Notes: a model not told the origin generated them from the sequence alone. DNA of 51,856 nt from Candidatus Bathyanammoxibius amoris (GCA_024451685.1 JAMXCW010000014.1:4357-56212), one strand, 5' to 3'. Positions 1 to 9,563 are shown, counted from the stretch's first letter. Made by a program: numbers and translations.

Positions 1-179
1 TTCAGGAAGAGGTCCCTCGGTCTCTTTAGCTTCCCGCAGGGTCTCCTCCCCCGGCCCTTCTCCCTTTTCAGTGGTTTCGGGTTTCTCCTTGCCTGAAAGG
101 TCTTCAGGAAGAGGTCCCTCGGTCTCTTTAGCTTCCCGCAGGGTCTCCTCCCCCGGCCCTTCTCCCTTTTCAGTGGTTT
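1..179. repeat. 102-bp tandem repeat in the rpsA tail
   Basis: Bases 1-77 are identical to 103-179, so the period is 102 bp (34 codons) and the reading frame is kept. The repeat encodes an acidic Glu/Pro/Gly-rich tail segment containing TTEKGEGPGEETLREAKE. The first copy touches the window edge, so the copy number is unknown. Confidence 0.95.
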
Positions 180-1818
180 TAGAGACCTGTTTAATACTCA
201 GACCCAGTTTTCTTGCAGGAGCGTCAAGCCGTATTACCTTTACTTCTACTTCGTCGCCTATGGATATTAGCTCACTGGGGTCGCTCACTTTTTTATCAGA
301 CATTTCTGAGACGTGAAGCAGCCCTTCAATTCCCTTTTCCAGTTCGACGAAGGCGCCAAAGTTGGTGAGCTTTGTGACCTTGCCACTTACTATACTCCCA
401 ACCTGATATTTATTCGGAATGTCACTCTCCCACGGGTCCTCTTCCAACTGCTTCACCCCGAGGGCTACACGCTTCTTTCCTTTATCTACCGACAAAACCA
501 CCGTCTCTATACTGTCACCCTTCTTGAGTACCTCCGCGGGATGGGCCACCTTTTTGGACCATGAAATGTCTGATACATGAAGGAGCCCGTCTATACCTTC
601 TTCTATCTCTATAAAGGCGCCGTAGTTGGCCAGGTTTCTGACTGTACCCAAGATCCTCTTTCCAGGTGGAAATTTTTCTTCGATATGGTCCCAGGGATTT
701 TCCTCGGTCTGCTTCATACTGAGGGATATCTCCTGTTTTTCCTTATTGATCTTCAGGACCAACACCTCCACCGTATCGTCTATCCCCACCATCTCGGAGG
801 GATGGTTTATACGTCTCGTCCAGGACATTTCCGAGACATGTACCAGGCCTTCTATGCCGTCCTCCAGCTTGACGAAGGCCCCGTACGGCATTATGTTGAC
901 CACCTGTCCGTCAACCTTGGTCCCGACGGGGTATTGCTCCTCCACCTTCATCCAGGGGCTGTCCGTCTTTTGTTTGAGGCCCAGGGCGATCTTTTCTTTC
1001 TCCTTATCTACGTTAAGTATCCTCACCTCTATCTCCTGGCCTATAGAGACTATCTCTGAGGGATGATTTATGCGGCCCCAGCTCATGTCGGTAATGTGAA
1101 GAAGACCGTCCAAACCACCCAGGTCGACAAAGGCGCCGAAGTCGGCTATGTTCTTTACCATACCCTTACGAATGTCGCCTTCGCTTATCTCCGCCAGGAG
1201 CTGCTGTTTTTGCTCCTCCCGCTCCTCCTCCAGAAGCCTCCGGCGCGAAACGACTATGTTTTGTCTGGCCTCGTCTATCTTGAGTATCTTACAGGTCACT
1301 TCCTTCCCTATATACGCGGCTATGTCTCCGGGCGGCTTTATATCTATCTGAGAGGCGGGCAGGAAGACAGGTATGCCAAGGTCGACCAGGAGTCCACCTT
1401 TTATCTTTCTGGTAACTGTGCCGGTCACCACGTCGCCCTCGTTATATTTTGTGATAATCTTTTCCCAGCCTCTTATGCGGTCGGCCTTCCGCTTTGAGAG
1501 CTTTATCAACCCCGAGTCGTCTTCTACGGCCTCAAGGAGCACCTCTATCTCGTCTCCAACCTGCATTTCAGAGAGGTTGTCAAACTCGTCATTGGAGACA
1601 ACACCCTCTGATTTGTACCCACAATCAACAATCACATCCGACGGGACAAAAGCAAGGACCTTTCCCTTAAGGATGGAACCTACCTCAAAATGCTTTATGG
1701 AATCGGCGTAGACCTTTTCCATGTCCTCTGACGGGTCGGTACCAATCGCCTCTTCAACCTCTCTATCAACCTCCGCCATGTCAATGTCATATTCCACCAC
1801 TATGTCAAGTCTCTGCAT
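1..1818 (-). CDS. rpsA: 30S ribosomal protein S1 (partial, C-terminus beyond window)
   Basis: Encodes ribosomal protein S1, which binds mRNA on the 30S subunit during translation initiation. Translation from ATG at 1818, with AAGGG just upstream, gives at least 606 residues. Six S1/OB RNA-binding repeats are visible at about residues 48-110, 128-193, 216-283, 301-370, 388-457 and 475-544. Repeats 3-6 carry the typical GAFV/GAFI and GLLHV/GLVHV signatures, and the first two are divergent, as usual in this family. After residue 545 the protein is an acidic, low-complexity tail made of a 34-residue repeat that runs off the left edge. It follows cmk and plsC on the same strand, a common bacterial order. 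Family assignment is certain; only the end is missing. Confidence 0.97.
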   Translation of the reverse strand, partial: MQRLDIVVEYDIDMAEVDREVEEAIGTDPSEDMEKVYADSIKHFEVGSILKGKVLAFVPSDVIVDCGYKSEGVVSNDEFDNLSEMQVGDEIEVLLEAVEDDSGLIKLSKRKADRIRGWEKIITKYNEGDVVTGTVTRKIKGGLLVDLGIPVFLPASQIDIKPPGDIAAYIGKEVTCKILKIDEARQNIVVSRRRLLEEEREEQKQQLLAEISEGDIRKGMVKNIADFGAFVDLGGLDGLLHITDMSWGRINHPSEIVSIGQEIEVRILNVDKEKEKIALGLKQKTDSPWMKVEEQYPVGTKVDGQVVNIMPYGAFVKLEDGIEGLVHVSEMSWTRRINHPSEMVGIDDTVEVLVLKINKEKQEISLSMKQTEENPWDHIEEKFPPGKRILGTVRNLANYGAFIEIEEGIDGLLHVSDISWSKKVAHPAEVLKKGDSIETVVLSVDKGKKRVALGVKQLEEDPWESDIPNKYQVGSIVSGKVTKLTNFGAFVELEKGIEGLLHVSEMSDKKVSDPSELISIGDEVEVKVIRLDAPARKLGLSIKQVSKTTEKGEGPGEETLREAKETEGPLPEDLSGKEKPETTEKGEGPGEETLREAKETEGPLPE

Positions 1819-1844
1819 TTATTCCCTTCTCTCAAGAAACAGAA

Positions 1845-2465
1845 TTAACTTTTACTCTTCAGAAAACCCTGAAGCCTTAACATCCTTGATGATACTTCCT
1901 CCGCAAACTCTTCCGCAGAACCATCGCAATAAAGGACGGGGCCAAACGCCACCTTTACCGCGGGGCCAAACCTGAAAAGCTTCCTCGCCCTGGGCCAGAC
2001 CTCAAAGGCGCCGTCAATTACCGCCGGCACCACCGGTGAGCCCGACCTCCTGGCTATTGACGCTATACCGGGATGAATCTCACCTATACTTCCGTCACTG
2101 GTCCGCGTCCCCTCCGGGAACAACAATACGATATTGCCCCTTTTTAAACGCCTTATCGCCTCCTTCATGGCTCCGACGTCAACCCCGCTGTCATTCAGGG
2201 GAAAGGCGTTAAGGGACAATATCAACCAACGGAACAAAATAAACTTATGGAAGAGCGAACGCCTCGCCATTATATGAATCTGACGATTCAGCCCAACACC
2301 TATAAGCAGGGGGTCTACGTAACTCTGGTGATTACACACTATTAAAACCCCGCCGCTGCAAGGCACGTTCTCCCTGCCGAAAGACCTGTACCGCCAGAAG
2401 GCAGAAAAAACAAGCTGGGACAATATGCGCAAGAAACCATACCATATAGCCCTTATGACTTCCAC
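1845..2465 (-). CDS. plsC: 1-acyl-sn-glycerol-3-phosphate acyltransferase
   Basis: Transfers an acyl chain to lysophosphatidic acid to form phosphatidic acid at the inner membrane. The 206-residue protein has the acyltransferase block I NHQSYVDP (NHx4D) near residue 45 and block III FPEGTRTSDG near residue 116, with a hydrophobic N-terminal stretch for membrane association. Length is normal for the short bacterial PlsC form. The start is GTG at 2465 and no strong ribosome binding site is visible. It lies 25 bp after cmk and 26 bp before rpsA, so the three are probably one transcript. Exact acyl specificity cannot be read from sequence. Confidence 0.93.
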   Translation of the reverse strand: MEVIRAIWYGFLRILSQLVFSAFWRYRSFGRENVPCSGGVLIVCNHQSYVDPLLIGVGLNRQIHIMARRSLFHKFILFRWLILSLNAFPLNDSGVDVGAMKEAIRRLKRGNIVLLFPEGTRTSDGSIGEIHPGIASIARRSGSPVVPAVIDGAFEVWPRARKLFRFGPAVKVAFGPVLYCDGSAEEFAEEVSSRMLRLQGFLKSKS

Positions 2466-2490
2466 GTATAATCTGTATTCTACTTGAGGG

Positions 2491-3138
2491 CTAAATTTTT
2501 TTCAACAACCGTTCCACAACTTCTTCCACACTCAGCCCCGTGGTGTCGAGGCTGATAAAGTCCGGCCCGCTGCGCAAGGGTGATGCCTCGCGGGTACTGT
2601 CCCGCCGGTCTCTTTGTTTTATGTCCTCCAGTATCCCTTCGTAGCTAAGCCCTGTATTGTCGGGGCCCAGCTCTACGTAACGCCGCCTGGCCCTCTCTTC
2701 CGGCCGGGCATCGAGATAAAACTTGCGGTCGGCGTCGGGGAATACGACGGTGCCTGTGTCCCTGCCCTCAGCCACCGCATCCACACCCGCCGCCGCAGCT
2801 CTCTGTAATCCTACAAGGGGCTCCCTTACCTTCGCAAGGCTTGCTATGAAATGGACTTCTCCCGTTACCTCAGGGCTCCTTATCTCTCTGGTTACGTCTT
2901 CACCGTCTACAAGGACGCGGAGGCCCTCCCGGCCATCTTCTATCCTTATATCCGTCTTTTTTACCAGTTCGCAGAGTCTCTTCTCATCCCTGAGGTCAGC
3001 ACCGGCCTTGATGGCCTTCCAGGTAAAGGCCCTGTAGAAGGCACCTGTATCTATATATCGGTAGTTCAGCCGCTTTGCCAGGGCCCTGGCGACGGTACTC
3101 TTGCCAGAACCCGCAGGGCCGTCCATAGTAATAATCAA
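2491..3138 (-). CDS. cmk: Cytidylate kinase
   Basis: Phosphorylates CMP and dCMP with ATP, feeding CTP synthesis. The P-loop DGPAGSGKST is at the N-terminus, followed by YRYIDTGAFYRAFTWKA and the AEGRDTGTVVFPDA segment typical of the CMP kinase family. I chose TTG at 3138 because AGGTGG lies just upstream and the protein then begins directly before the P-loop (215 residues, normal length). The frame is open to another TTG at 3189, which would add 17 residues with no family counterpart. It heads a cmk-plsC-rpsA group on the minus strand. Confidence 0.93.
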   Translation of the reverse strand: MIITMDGPAGSGKSTVARALAKRLNYRYIDTGAFYRAFTWKAIKAGADLRDEKRLCELVKKTDIRIEDGREGLRVLVDGEDVTREIRSPEVTGEVHFIASLAKVREPLVGLQRAAAAGVDAVAEGRDTGTVVFPDADRKFYLDARPEERARRRYVELGPDNTGLSYEGILEDIKQRDRRDSTREASPLRSGPDFISLDTTGLSVEEVVERLLKKI

Positions 3139-3262
3139 CCGTCCACCTACCCGTTGTAAAGGTTCCAGGCGGGCCGCACAATCTAGCAAAAGGTCATGAC
3201 CATTTCAATGGTTTTTTAGGGCTACGGGGTGCGCACCGTACCACCGCCCGCCCCATGACCAC

Positions 3263-5596
3263 TTAGCGTCTGGCCCTCTTTCTCGTCCACCACTCTGTCG
3301 TCAGGGCGCCGATGACTATCATAAAAAAGACCCAGTTGTCCCACAGAGTGTACGTCCTGCGCCCCAGAAGTCTCATCACTTCCGGATTCTCCAGTCGTAA
3401 AGACTTATGGACGTCAGACACGGGGAGTCTGAAAAACTTCCCGCCCGATGCCTCGGCTATCTTTTCCAGAACGGCCTCGTCCGCCTGCAGCTCACGGAAC
3501 TCTTCCATCCTGGAGATGACGCCGAAAAGGGCCGACGCCTCACCTAATAATTCATCAGCGCCGGCTTTTGCCCTTACGGCCTTTACCTGTACCCTGTAGA
3601 ACCCTGCGGGAAGGTCCTTGCAGGAAAAACAGCCCAGGCCACGAGAATCCGAGTCCAGGGTCTTTTCAAGGACCTTTTCCCCGGTCTCAGCGTTTATAAT
3701 CTCCAGGTCTATCCGAGCGCCGGCAACGGGCTTATAGTCCCTTCCAAGTACCTCGGCCTTCAGGTGTACCTCTTCCCCCGGCAGGTACTCTTCCTTCTGT
3801 GGGGCGATACGAACCAGATTAAGCTCCGGGTCCCTGACAAGCCACCTGACTGCGTTATTCCAGAATTTCATGTAATGCCTGTTGCTGCCCCCTCTGGCAA
3901 TGGACAAGAAATTCCACCTCCAGGAGCCGTCGGCCAACATGGCCATGGTCCTCCCCTTGCCGACGTCCCTGACGGCCAGGACCGGTCTTTTATGCCCCGG
4001 ATGCACGCCTAGAGTGACGGCCCCCTGCTTCTCACCGCCAATAACGTTACACCCGTCAAGTTCGGGAAATTCCTCCCACACACTCCTGTTCCTTGCCTCA
4101 TCGTACTCAAGGGTTGTTATCGGATGGGTCATCCCCTGGGCGGTGAGAACGGGTCTAAAATCCTCAGCGTCTATGCGGTCTACGCCTTCATCCAGTTCCA
4201 CAGGCAGGATGTCTTCAATAGGTGTGTGGTCGTACCCCCCGTGCGAAAAGGCAAGGTCGCCGCCCACCATTAGAAAACTCCCTCCGGTCTCCACAACGAA
4301 CCTTTGAATATTGTCCATATAATATGAAAACCGCAGGTAAGCGGAATCATAAGGACGGTAATCAAAGTTCTGGAAGATCACCAGGTCAAAGCTGTCCAGG
4401 GCCTGAGTGAAGAGTTCATCCACGGGGAAAGGGATAAGGCTCAGTTCCCGGCTCGGTGCCGCCACAAGGTCGGTCGGGGTCCGCAGGATAAAGAAGGAGA
4501 TAAGGTCTATGCTCGGATCTTTTTTGAGGACGCGCCTCAGAAAAAGCTCGTCCCAGGAGGGCCTGCCACAGAGGTGAAGCACCCTTATCTTGTCACGTAT
4601 GACGTGCAGCAACACGCTGGCGGTATTGTTCTCAGAGACAAGCTCGTCGGCCAGCGGCGGCACGGCGACGGTGTAGAGGGTGTTGCCGGTAGAATACGGC
4701 ATGGCCTTCATTGTAACAACGTACTCCTCCTTGCCGGGCACTACCTTTATCGGCCTGGATAGTATAATCTTGCCTCCCTCCTTCAGGGTTAGAGGCAGGG
4801 TAACGTTGTCATATCCTTTTACCCGAACGGTAACCTGTACGTTCCAAGGGTTCCGTATGAAGGCGAAGCTGTCTGCGACTACCTTTTTAATCGCTATGTC
4901 CTTATACTCTTCGGGGGGCGGCCCGAAGGTAAATACGGGTGCCGGTAATTGCTTCGCGAGTTTCTCCAGCTCCTCAAGTTTTTCTCCCGCTGGGACATCG
5001 CTTGAGTCTCGTCCGTCTGAAAACAGCAGTACGCCGCTCAGATGCCCGCCGCGATAGCGTTTTATAAGCCCCCTCAGAAGCGCGGCAATGTCCGTAGACC
5101 GGCCATCCAGGTTGATACCGCCTTCCACGTCGCTTCTCCTTATTTCCTCTAAAATCTTCTTATCGGGACCGGGGAAGCTAAGGCAGTCCACGTCAAAATC
5201 CCTCTCCAGGAGTTCAAAAAATTTCCTGTTGCTCCGGAGGAATTCCCTGACACTTTGAAACCTCTCACGCTGCCCGGCCTTTACGGCCATGCTCTTTGAA
5301 TCGTCAAAAACGAGCGCCACTTTATTCTTTATCCGTGCCGTCTCCAGCTCCCAGACCTGGGGCTCAAGTATCATAGTTATGAGCGCGGCAGTCGCAACAC
5401 ACCTGAGGAAGATGACAAAAAGCTTAGTGCGGGCGGAGGGAATCCTGCGCAGGCCCATCCATGACATGACGATTATGGCCAGGCCCAGTATCAACACTAC
5501 GGCCCTGAGCCACGGGTCCGTAACGCCGGCAAAGGTCAACGACCACTCATCCCCATGACCGGGGCCGGTAAGGAACGTTTTCAATAAATCAAGCAC
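3263..5596 (-). CDS. VWA / glutamine amidotransferase-like membrane protein
   Basis: A 777-residue protein anchored in the membrane by two N-terminal hydrophobic helices (about residues 30-50 and 60-80) and a C-terminal helix ending in a basic tail. A von Willebrand A-like domain follows the first pair: it has the metal-site signature DDSKS near residue 97 and LLFSDGRDSSD near 190. The middle resembles a class I amidotransferase-like fold (LVIFQNFDYRP then GGSFLMVGGDLAF), with no catalytic Cys recognised, and is followed by an Ig-like segment. The start is GTG at 5596, one base after the stop of the DUF4159 gene, so the two are translationally coupled. Such pairs occur in MoxR/DUF58-type clusters, common in Planctomycetota. 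The molecular role is unknown; cell-envelope function is inferred. Confidence 0.8.
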   Translation of the reverse strand: MLDLLKTFLTGPGHGDEWSLTFAGVTDPWLRAVVLILGLAIIVMSWMGLRRIPSARTKLFVIFLRCVATAALITMILEPQVWELETARIKNKVALVFDDSKSMAVKAGQRERFQSVREFLRSNRKFFELLERDFDVDCLSFPGPDKKILEEIRRSDVEGGINLDGRSTDIAALLRGLIKRYRGGHLSGVLLFSDGRDSSDVPAGEKLEELEKLAKQLPAPVFTFGPPPEEYKDIAIKKVVADSFAFIRNPWNVQVTVRVKGYDNVTLPLTLKEGGKIILSRPIKVVPGKEEYVVTMKAMPYSTGNTLYTVAVPPLADELVSENNTASVLLHVIRDKIRVLHLCGRPSWDELFLRRVLKKDPSIDLISFFILRTPTDLVAAPSRELSLIPFPVDELFTQALDSFDLVIFQNFDYRPYDSAYLRFSYYMDNIQRFVVETGGSFLMVGGDLAFSHGGYDHTPIEDILPVELDEGVDRIDAEDFRPVLTAQGMTHPITTLEYDEARNRSVWEEFPELDGCNVIGGEKQGAVTLGVHPGHKRPVLAVRDVGKGRTMAMLADGSWRWNFLSIARGGSNRHYMKFWNNAVRWLVRDPELNLVRIAPQKEEYLPGEEVHLKAEVLGRDYKPVAGARIDLEIINAETGEKVLEKTLDSDSRGLGCFSCKDLPAGFYRVQVKAVRAKAGADELLGEASALFGVISRMEEFRELQADEAVLEKIAEASGGKFFRLPVSDVHKSLRLENPEVMRLLGRRTYTLWDNWVFFMIVIGALTTEWWTRKRARR

Positions 5597-5597
5597 C

Positions 5598-6404
5598 CTA
5601 CATCTGCCTCCTCAGGATGAACGGGAGGTGGACCTGGTCCTGTTTGTAGTCGCCGGTAAGTGCGTATAATATGATGTTGATCCCCAGCCGGAAGGCCATG
5701 GTACGCTGGCGCTCACCCCCGGGGAAGACCTCGTACTCCCAGTTCCCAAGGCCGTCTCTGGCCCAGGCGCCGCCGAGGTCGTTCTGCGAATATATCACGG
5801 CCGCGCGGCCTTCGAGGTTAAGCTCTTCGAGGTATGGGTTTACCATAAGCCTTCCACCCTGCCTGTTCACAAGATAGAAGGCCCTGTAGATGGTGTGTTC
5901 ATCGGGTATTTTGGCAAGTTTTTTGCCGGGAAATATGGCGGCGAGTTCACGTCTCAGGGCCTTGTCGAAGCCGTAACCCGGCTTACCCGCATTGTCATCC
6001 ACAAGCAGCATTCCGCCAAACTCCAGGTACCTCTTGAGGTTCTCCTTCTCCCTGGCGTTAAACGGCTCAAAGTCCTGGTCCCCGGCCATATATATAAACG
6101 GATAATTAAAGATGGCCCGGTCGTGGGGTTTAACGCCGTTAACGCTCAAGCTTGCCTCTACACTGGTCCTCTTTACCAGTTCCCAGACCAGCGCCCTTCC
6201 CGCCCTGGGCCGCGGGTTCCAGTTGCCGCCCCTGTACTCAAGCTGGGCGAAGACGAACCTGGACTTCCCGCCCATCGCAAATACACCGGGGGTAAATGCG
6301 TTGGAGGAAAGGTATAAGACACACAGACCCGACAAGAAAAATGTCGGACCGAGAAACCCCCTGTGCCTTATCGTTCCTACGACAGATTTTAACGTGCAAA
6401 TCAT
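5598..6404 (-). CDS. DUF4159 domain exported protein
   Basis: A 268-residue protein with an N-terminal hydrophobic segment (about 18-38) that could act as a signal peptide or anchor. The rest is the DUF4159 domain: FAQLEYRGGNW at the start, YPFIYMAGDQDFEPF, then YLEFGGMLLVDDNAG and a C-terminal FRLGINIILYALTGDYK. The glycine-rich GGMLLVDD part resembles the inactive amidotransferase-like fold. It is immediately upstream of, and coupled to, the large VWA protein. Function is not known; DUF4159 genes usually travel with VWA and MoxR-type genes, so a shared membrane-associated complex is a reasonable inference. Confidence 0.85.
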   Translation of the reverse strand: MICTLKSVVGTIRHRGFLGPTFFLSGLCVLYLSSNAFTPGVFAMGGKSRFVFAQLEYRGGNWNPRPRAGRALVWELVKRTSVEASLSVNGVKPHDRAIFNYPFIYMAGDQDFEPFNAREKENLKRYLEFGGMLLVDDNAGKPGYGFDKALRRELAAIFPGKKLAKIPDEHTIYRAFYLVNRQGGRLMVNPYLEELNLEGRAAVIYSQNDLGGAWARDGLGNWEYEVFPGGERQRTMAFRLGINIILYALTGDYKQDQVHLPFILRRQM

Positions 6405-6439
6405 TTACGGTCGGCTTCTGACTCCAGTCACTAAAATCA

Positions 6440-7663
6440 TTAATTACCCCTTACCCGTACAAAGAACTCGTTAACATCATCGTAGCTGTCCTTGACAATA
6501 TTAACAATCTTGCCGTCCAGGGCCCCTCCTGTTACTTGTTTATCAAGAATGTCTATCACCTTATCTTTTTTCAGGTGTTTCCGATATGGCCTATCCTCAG
6601 ACAATGCCGTAAATACATCGCTGACGGCCATCACCCTGGACCCGACAGACATGTCGCTACCGGGGATGCGAAATGGATAACCCGTGCCGTCAAGTCTCTC
6701 ATGATGATAGGCCGCCCACTTGCTCATCTCATCAAAACCCTTTATATTATTCAATATGTGAAAGGTATAAAAGGTATGCTGCTTGATGATGTCAAATTCT
6801 TGTTCCGTTAATTTTCCGGGTTTTTCGAGGATCTCGTCTGGTATCGAAAGCTTACCTACATCATGCAGCAACCCGGCAAGCGACATCATCAAGACCTCCG
6901 TCTCGGAGAATCCAAACATCCTGGCAGTTTTTGTGGCCACACTGGACACCCCGCGGGAATGTATCTGTGTAAATTTGCTTTTGTCATCGATAATCGTGGC
7001 AAACACCTCACCCAGGTTCATAAGCGTCTCAACGTCCACAACAACTTTGTCCTGTTCGGCTACGATTCTGTCCAGAAAATTATGGGCATTTGCCGGCGCA
7101 AGGTCCAGCCAGAAGGACTCTGCCAACGCCAATTTGTTAAAACAGTCCACCAAGTCCGGCCTAAAATACATTCCCCTGTAATTGTTAACACTTTCACAGA
7201 CCCCCTTCTTTTGTTCAAGTACATACACGTCTTTCTCAAGCAATACATCAATACGGTCCGCCAGAAAGACCATACCGCTTAACAATGGTATCTCATGCTT
7301 GGACAAACCGGATGGATTCCCGCCCTCCCATTTGTCATGGTGAAATCTTACCACATGAGCTATCTCTTCCAGCGGGGGATAACTCATCAGCAGCCTGTAT
7401 CCTCTCTCGGCGTGATCCGACCCTTCAACAACATCAAACTCTTCAAGTTTGCCCTTCTCTCCAAATGACGATATACCAGCGTCGTGGAGCAGACAAGCGT
7501 ACAAGAGCACGGTTTTATCGCGTTTGCTTAAACCAAGCTCATCGGCAAGCTTTTGTGCAATTACCGCAACACGTGAATGGTGTTCCCCTATGCCTGAGAC
7601 TGTAAACTCAAGCGCCCTCGAAAGCGCCAATATTACGGCGTTCTGGTCGATTGAAAACTTCAT
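6440..7663 (-). CDS. Tandem HD-GYP domain phosphodiesterase-like protein
   Basis: 407 residues built of two HD-type metal phosphohydrolase domains. The C-terminal domain (about 230-395) has H267-D268, then HHERLDGTGYP at 320-330, and is a canonical HD-GYP, the type that hydrolyses cyclic di-GMP. The N-terminal domain (about 20-145) also has HD at 60-61 and a related HHDKWEGGNPSGL segment in which GYP is replaced by GNP, so it looks like a diverged HD-GYP copy. No sensor or receiver domain is present. It likely acts in cytoplasmic second-messenger turnover, but the substrate is inferred from family membership only. Confidence 0.88.
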   Translation of the reverse strand: MKFSIDQNAVILALSRALEFTVSGIGEHHSRVAVIAQKLADELGLSKRDKTVLLYACLLHDAGISSFGEKGKLEEFDVVEGSDHAERGYRLLMSYPPLEEIAHVVRFHHDKWEGGNPSGLSKHEIPLLSGMVFLADRIDVLLEKDVYVLEQKKGVCESVNNYRGMYFRPDLVDCFNKLALAESFWLDLAPANAHNFLDRIVAEQDKVVVDVETLMNLGEVFATIIDDKSKFTQIHSRGVSSVATKTARMFGFSETEVLMMSLAGLLHDVGKLSIPDEILEKPGKLTEQEFDIIKQHTFYTFHILNNIKGFDEMSKWAAYHHERLDGTGYPFRIPGSDMSVGSRVMAVSDVFTALSEDRPYRKHLKKDKVIDILDKQVTGGALDGKIVNIVKDSYDDVNEFFVRVRGN

Positions 7664-7716
7664 TTTTCAGCCCCCCTGCCTGTGGCATTAAATGAAATAC
7701 GGCTGCAAGCAAACGG

Positions 7717-8274
7717 TCAAGGATTGTCCTCTTGTTTCTCCTTCACCGGTATATTTTCCACGGCCTTTCTCATAGCCTTTGCCACTTCCTTCGACTTTAT
7801 AAGCACTGACGCCTCATTATTGGTCCTAAGGCCGCCGAAGGTCCAGTTGTGACTGCCGATGATGGTTATCTCGTCGTCGATTACCAGTAGCTTGTTATGG
7901 GTGGTGATATTATCCGTATCATAAACGACGTTTACACCGGCACTCTTAAGGAAATTGTAGGCATACTTGTTGTTCGCGTCGGGGTTGTCCTCCAGTATAA
8001 CGCGTACGTCAACGCCCCTGTTCTTGGCGGCGATTAAGTCCCTCAACAAAAGGCTCTCTCCCCCGAACGGGTGGTTCACGCTGAGTTGCGACATGTACAT
8101 CACGCAGAGGATTTTTTCCTTTGCGCCCGTTATGGCCTTGCGGACGACCTGAAAATAGTCCCTGTTAACAAGGGGTATAACGTCGTCCGCCGCCGCGGCA
8201 CGGGAAGGGGGGAAAAGAAAGAGACTCGGGAGAAGCGACACCATCATAATGAGTAAAAACCTGCGTGAAATCAT
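7717..8274 (-). CDS. Exported PLD-like nuclease/phosphodiesterase
   Basis: 185 residues with a clear signal peptide (basic MISRR, a hydrophobic core, cleavage probably after SRAAA). The mature part is a single phospholipase D domain with the HKD motif HNKLLVIDDEITIIGSHN and the downstream NNEAS block. Single-HKD proteins of this size, such as the Nuc type, act as dimers to cut DNA or other phosphodiesters, here outside the cytoplasm. The ATG start overlaps the mtaB stop as ATGA, so translation is coupled to mtaB, and GGAGG lies 11 bases upstream. The actual substrate is unknown. Confidence 0.87.
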   Translation of the reverse strand: MISRRFLLIMMVSLLPSLFLFPPSRAAAADDVIPLVNRDYFQVVRKAITGAKEKILCVMYMSQLSVNHPFGGESLLLRDLIAAKNRGVDVRVILEDNPDANNKYAYNFLKSAGVNVVYDTDNITTHNKLLVIDDEITIIGSHNWTFGGLRTNNEASVLIKSKEVAKAMRKAVENIPVKEKQEDNP

Positions 8275-9563
8275 CGTCTAAGAGCCTCCTCTCCTCTCCT
8301 ATGCGCCCTTACGTAACCCGGAAAAATCTCTGTCACCTCGACCGGTACAATCTCACCTGTAAGTTCTCGTGGTCCGGGAAACAGGGCCTTTATGTAACGC
8401 TCAGAATAGCCCGAGAGCATACCGTCGGAACGCTCTTCCTCCACAAGGACATCTATCGTCTTTCCCAGGAATCTTCTTTTATAGTCCAGCGCCAGTTCAC
8501 TCTCTAACCCCTCGATTACGGCCTTTCTGGCCCTTATTACCTCAGCGGGGCCGGGACGGTCCTGCATACGTGCGGCCGGCGTGCCTTTTCTGGGGCTGAA
8601 GGGAAAGATGTGCATCCTGCTGAAACCTGCCTGACGGCAGACATTGAGGGTGTTTTCAAACTGTTCCGGCCCCTCGCCGGGGAAGCCCACCATAACGTCC
8701 GTAGAGAATGAGGGGTTGGTCAGCCTTGACCTGACTTTTTCTATGACGTCGAGATATTGCCCCGCGGTGTACCGCCGGTTCATCGTTTTTAGAATTTTGT
8801 CGTCACCGCTCTGAAGTGAGAGATGGAGGTGAGGGCATACCTTGCTCCCTTCACCGGCCATAAGGTCGATTAGCTCATCGGTCACCTCCGACGCCTCCAG
8901 GGAACTCAGTCTTATCCTGCGGATACCGTCAATCTCCCTCAATCCCCTCAGGACGTCAGTGACTGTGACGCCGTCCAGGTCACGGCCGTACGCGCCGAGG
9001 TGTATGCCCGTGAGAACAACCTCCCTGTAGCCGTTCCCGGCCAGCCTCCTCGCCTCTGACAGGACATCCTCCGGGGGTTTACTCCTGATAACGCTGCCTC
9101 TCAGCGCTGGAATGATACAGTAGGAGCAGTGCGCGTCGCAGCCGTCTTCTATCTTCAAAAATGCCCTGCTGTGGCCCTCGAACCTGCTGATACCCAGATC
9201 GGCGGGTGAATAGTCCTCGCCCATCTCCTCAAGCAGCGATTCCGTGAGGTCCTCTCTACAAATTACATCGTCCACGCCTTCTATACCCCTAAGAATCTCA
9301 GGGTCGGCCTTGGCATAACAACCCGTCACGATAACCTCGGCATCGTGTCCCAGGCGCACGGCCTTTCTTATCTCCCGTCTGGACTTCCCCTCGCTGGTCG
9401 ACGTTACGGCGCAGGTATTGACCACGTAGAGGTCGGCGGGACTGTCCGAAGGCACCTCCCGGTAGCCCTTCCTGCCCAAAAAAACCTCACGCAGTACCTG
9501 GGTGTCATACTGGTTCGCCTTGCAGCCAAGCGTGATGAACGCACAGGTCTTCGGCAATTTCAA
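8271..9563 (-). CDS. mtaB: tRNA t6A37 methylthiotransferase MtaB
   Basis: A radical SAM enzyme that converts t6A37 to ms2t6A37 in tRNAs reading ANN codons. The 430 residues have the usual three parts: an N-terminal MTTase domain starting TLGCKANQYDTQ with conserved cysteines, the radical SAM cluster motif CDAHCSYC (Cx3Cx2C), and a C-terminal TRAM-like region. The TLGCKxNxxD start and overall length fit MtaB better than MiaB or RimO. It overlaps the PLD-like gene by four bases. Confidence 0.92.
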   Translation of the reverse strand: MKLPKTCAFITLGCKANQYDTQVLREVFLGRKGYREVPSDSPADLYVVNTCAVTSTSEGKSRREIRKAVRLGHDAEVIVTGCYAKADPEILRGIEGVDDVICREDLTESLLEEMGEDYSPADLGISRFEGHSRAFLKIEDGCDAHCSYCIIPALRGSVIRSKPPEDVLSEARRLAGNGYREVVLTGIHLGAYGRDLDGVTVTDVLRGLREIDGIRRIRLSSLEASEVTDELIDLMAGEGSKVCPHLHLSLQSGDDKILKTMNRRYTAGQYLDVIEKVRSRLTNPSFSTDVMVGFPGEGPEQFENTLNVCRQAGFSRMHIFPFSPRKGTPAARMQDRPGPAEVIRARKAVIEGLESELALDYKRRFLGKTIDVLVEEERSDGMLSGYSERYIKALFPGPRELTGEIVPVEVTEIFPGYVRAHRRGEEALRR

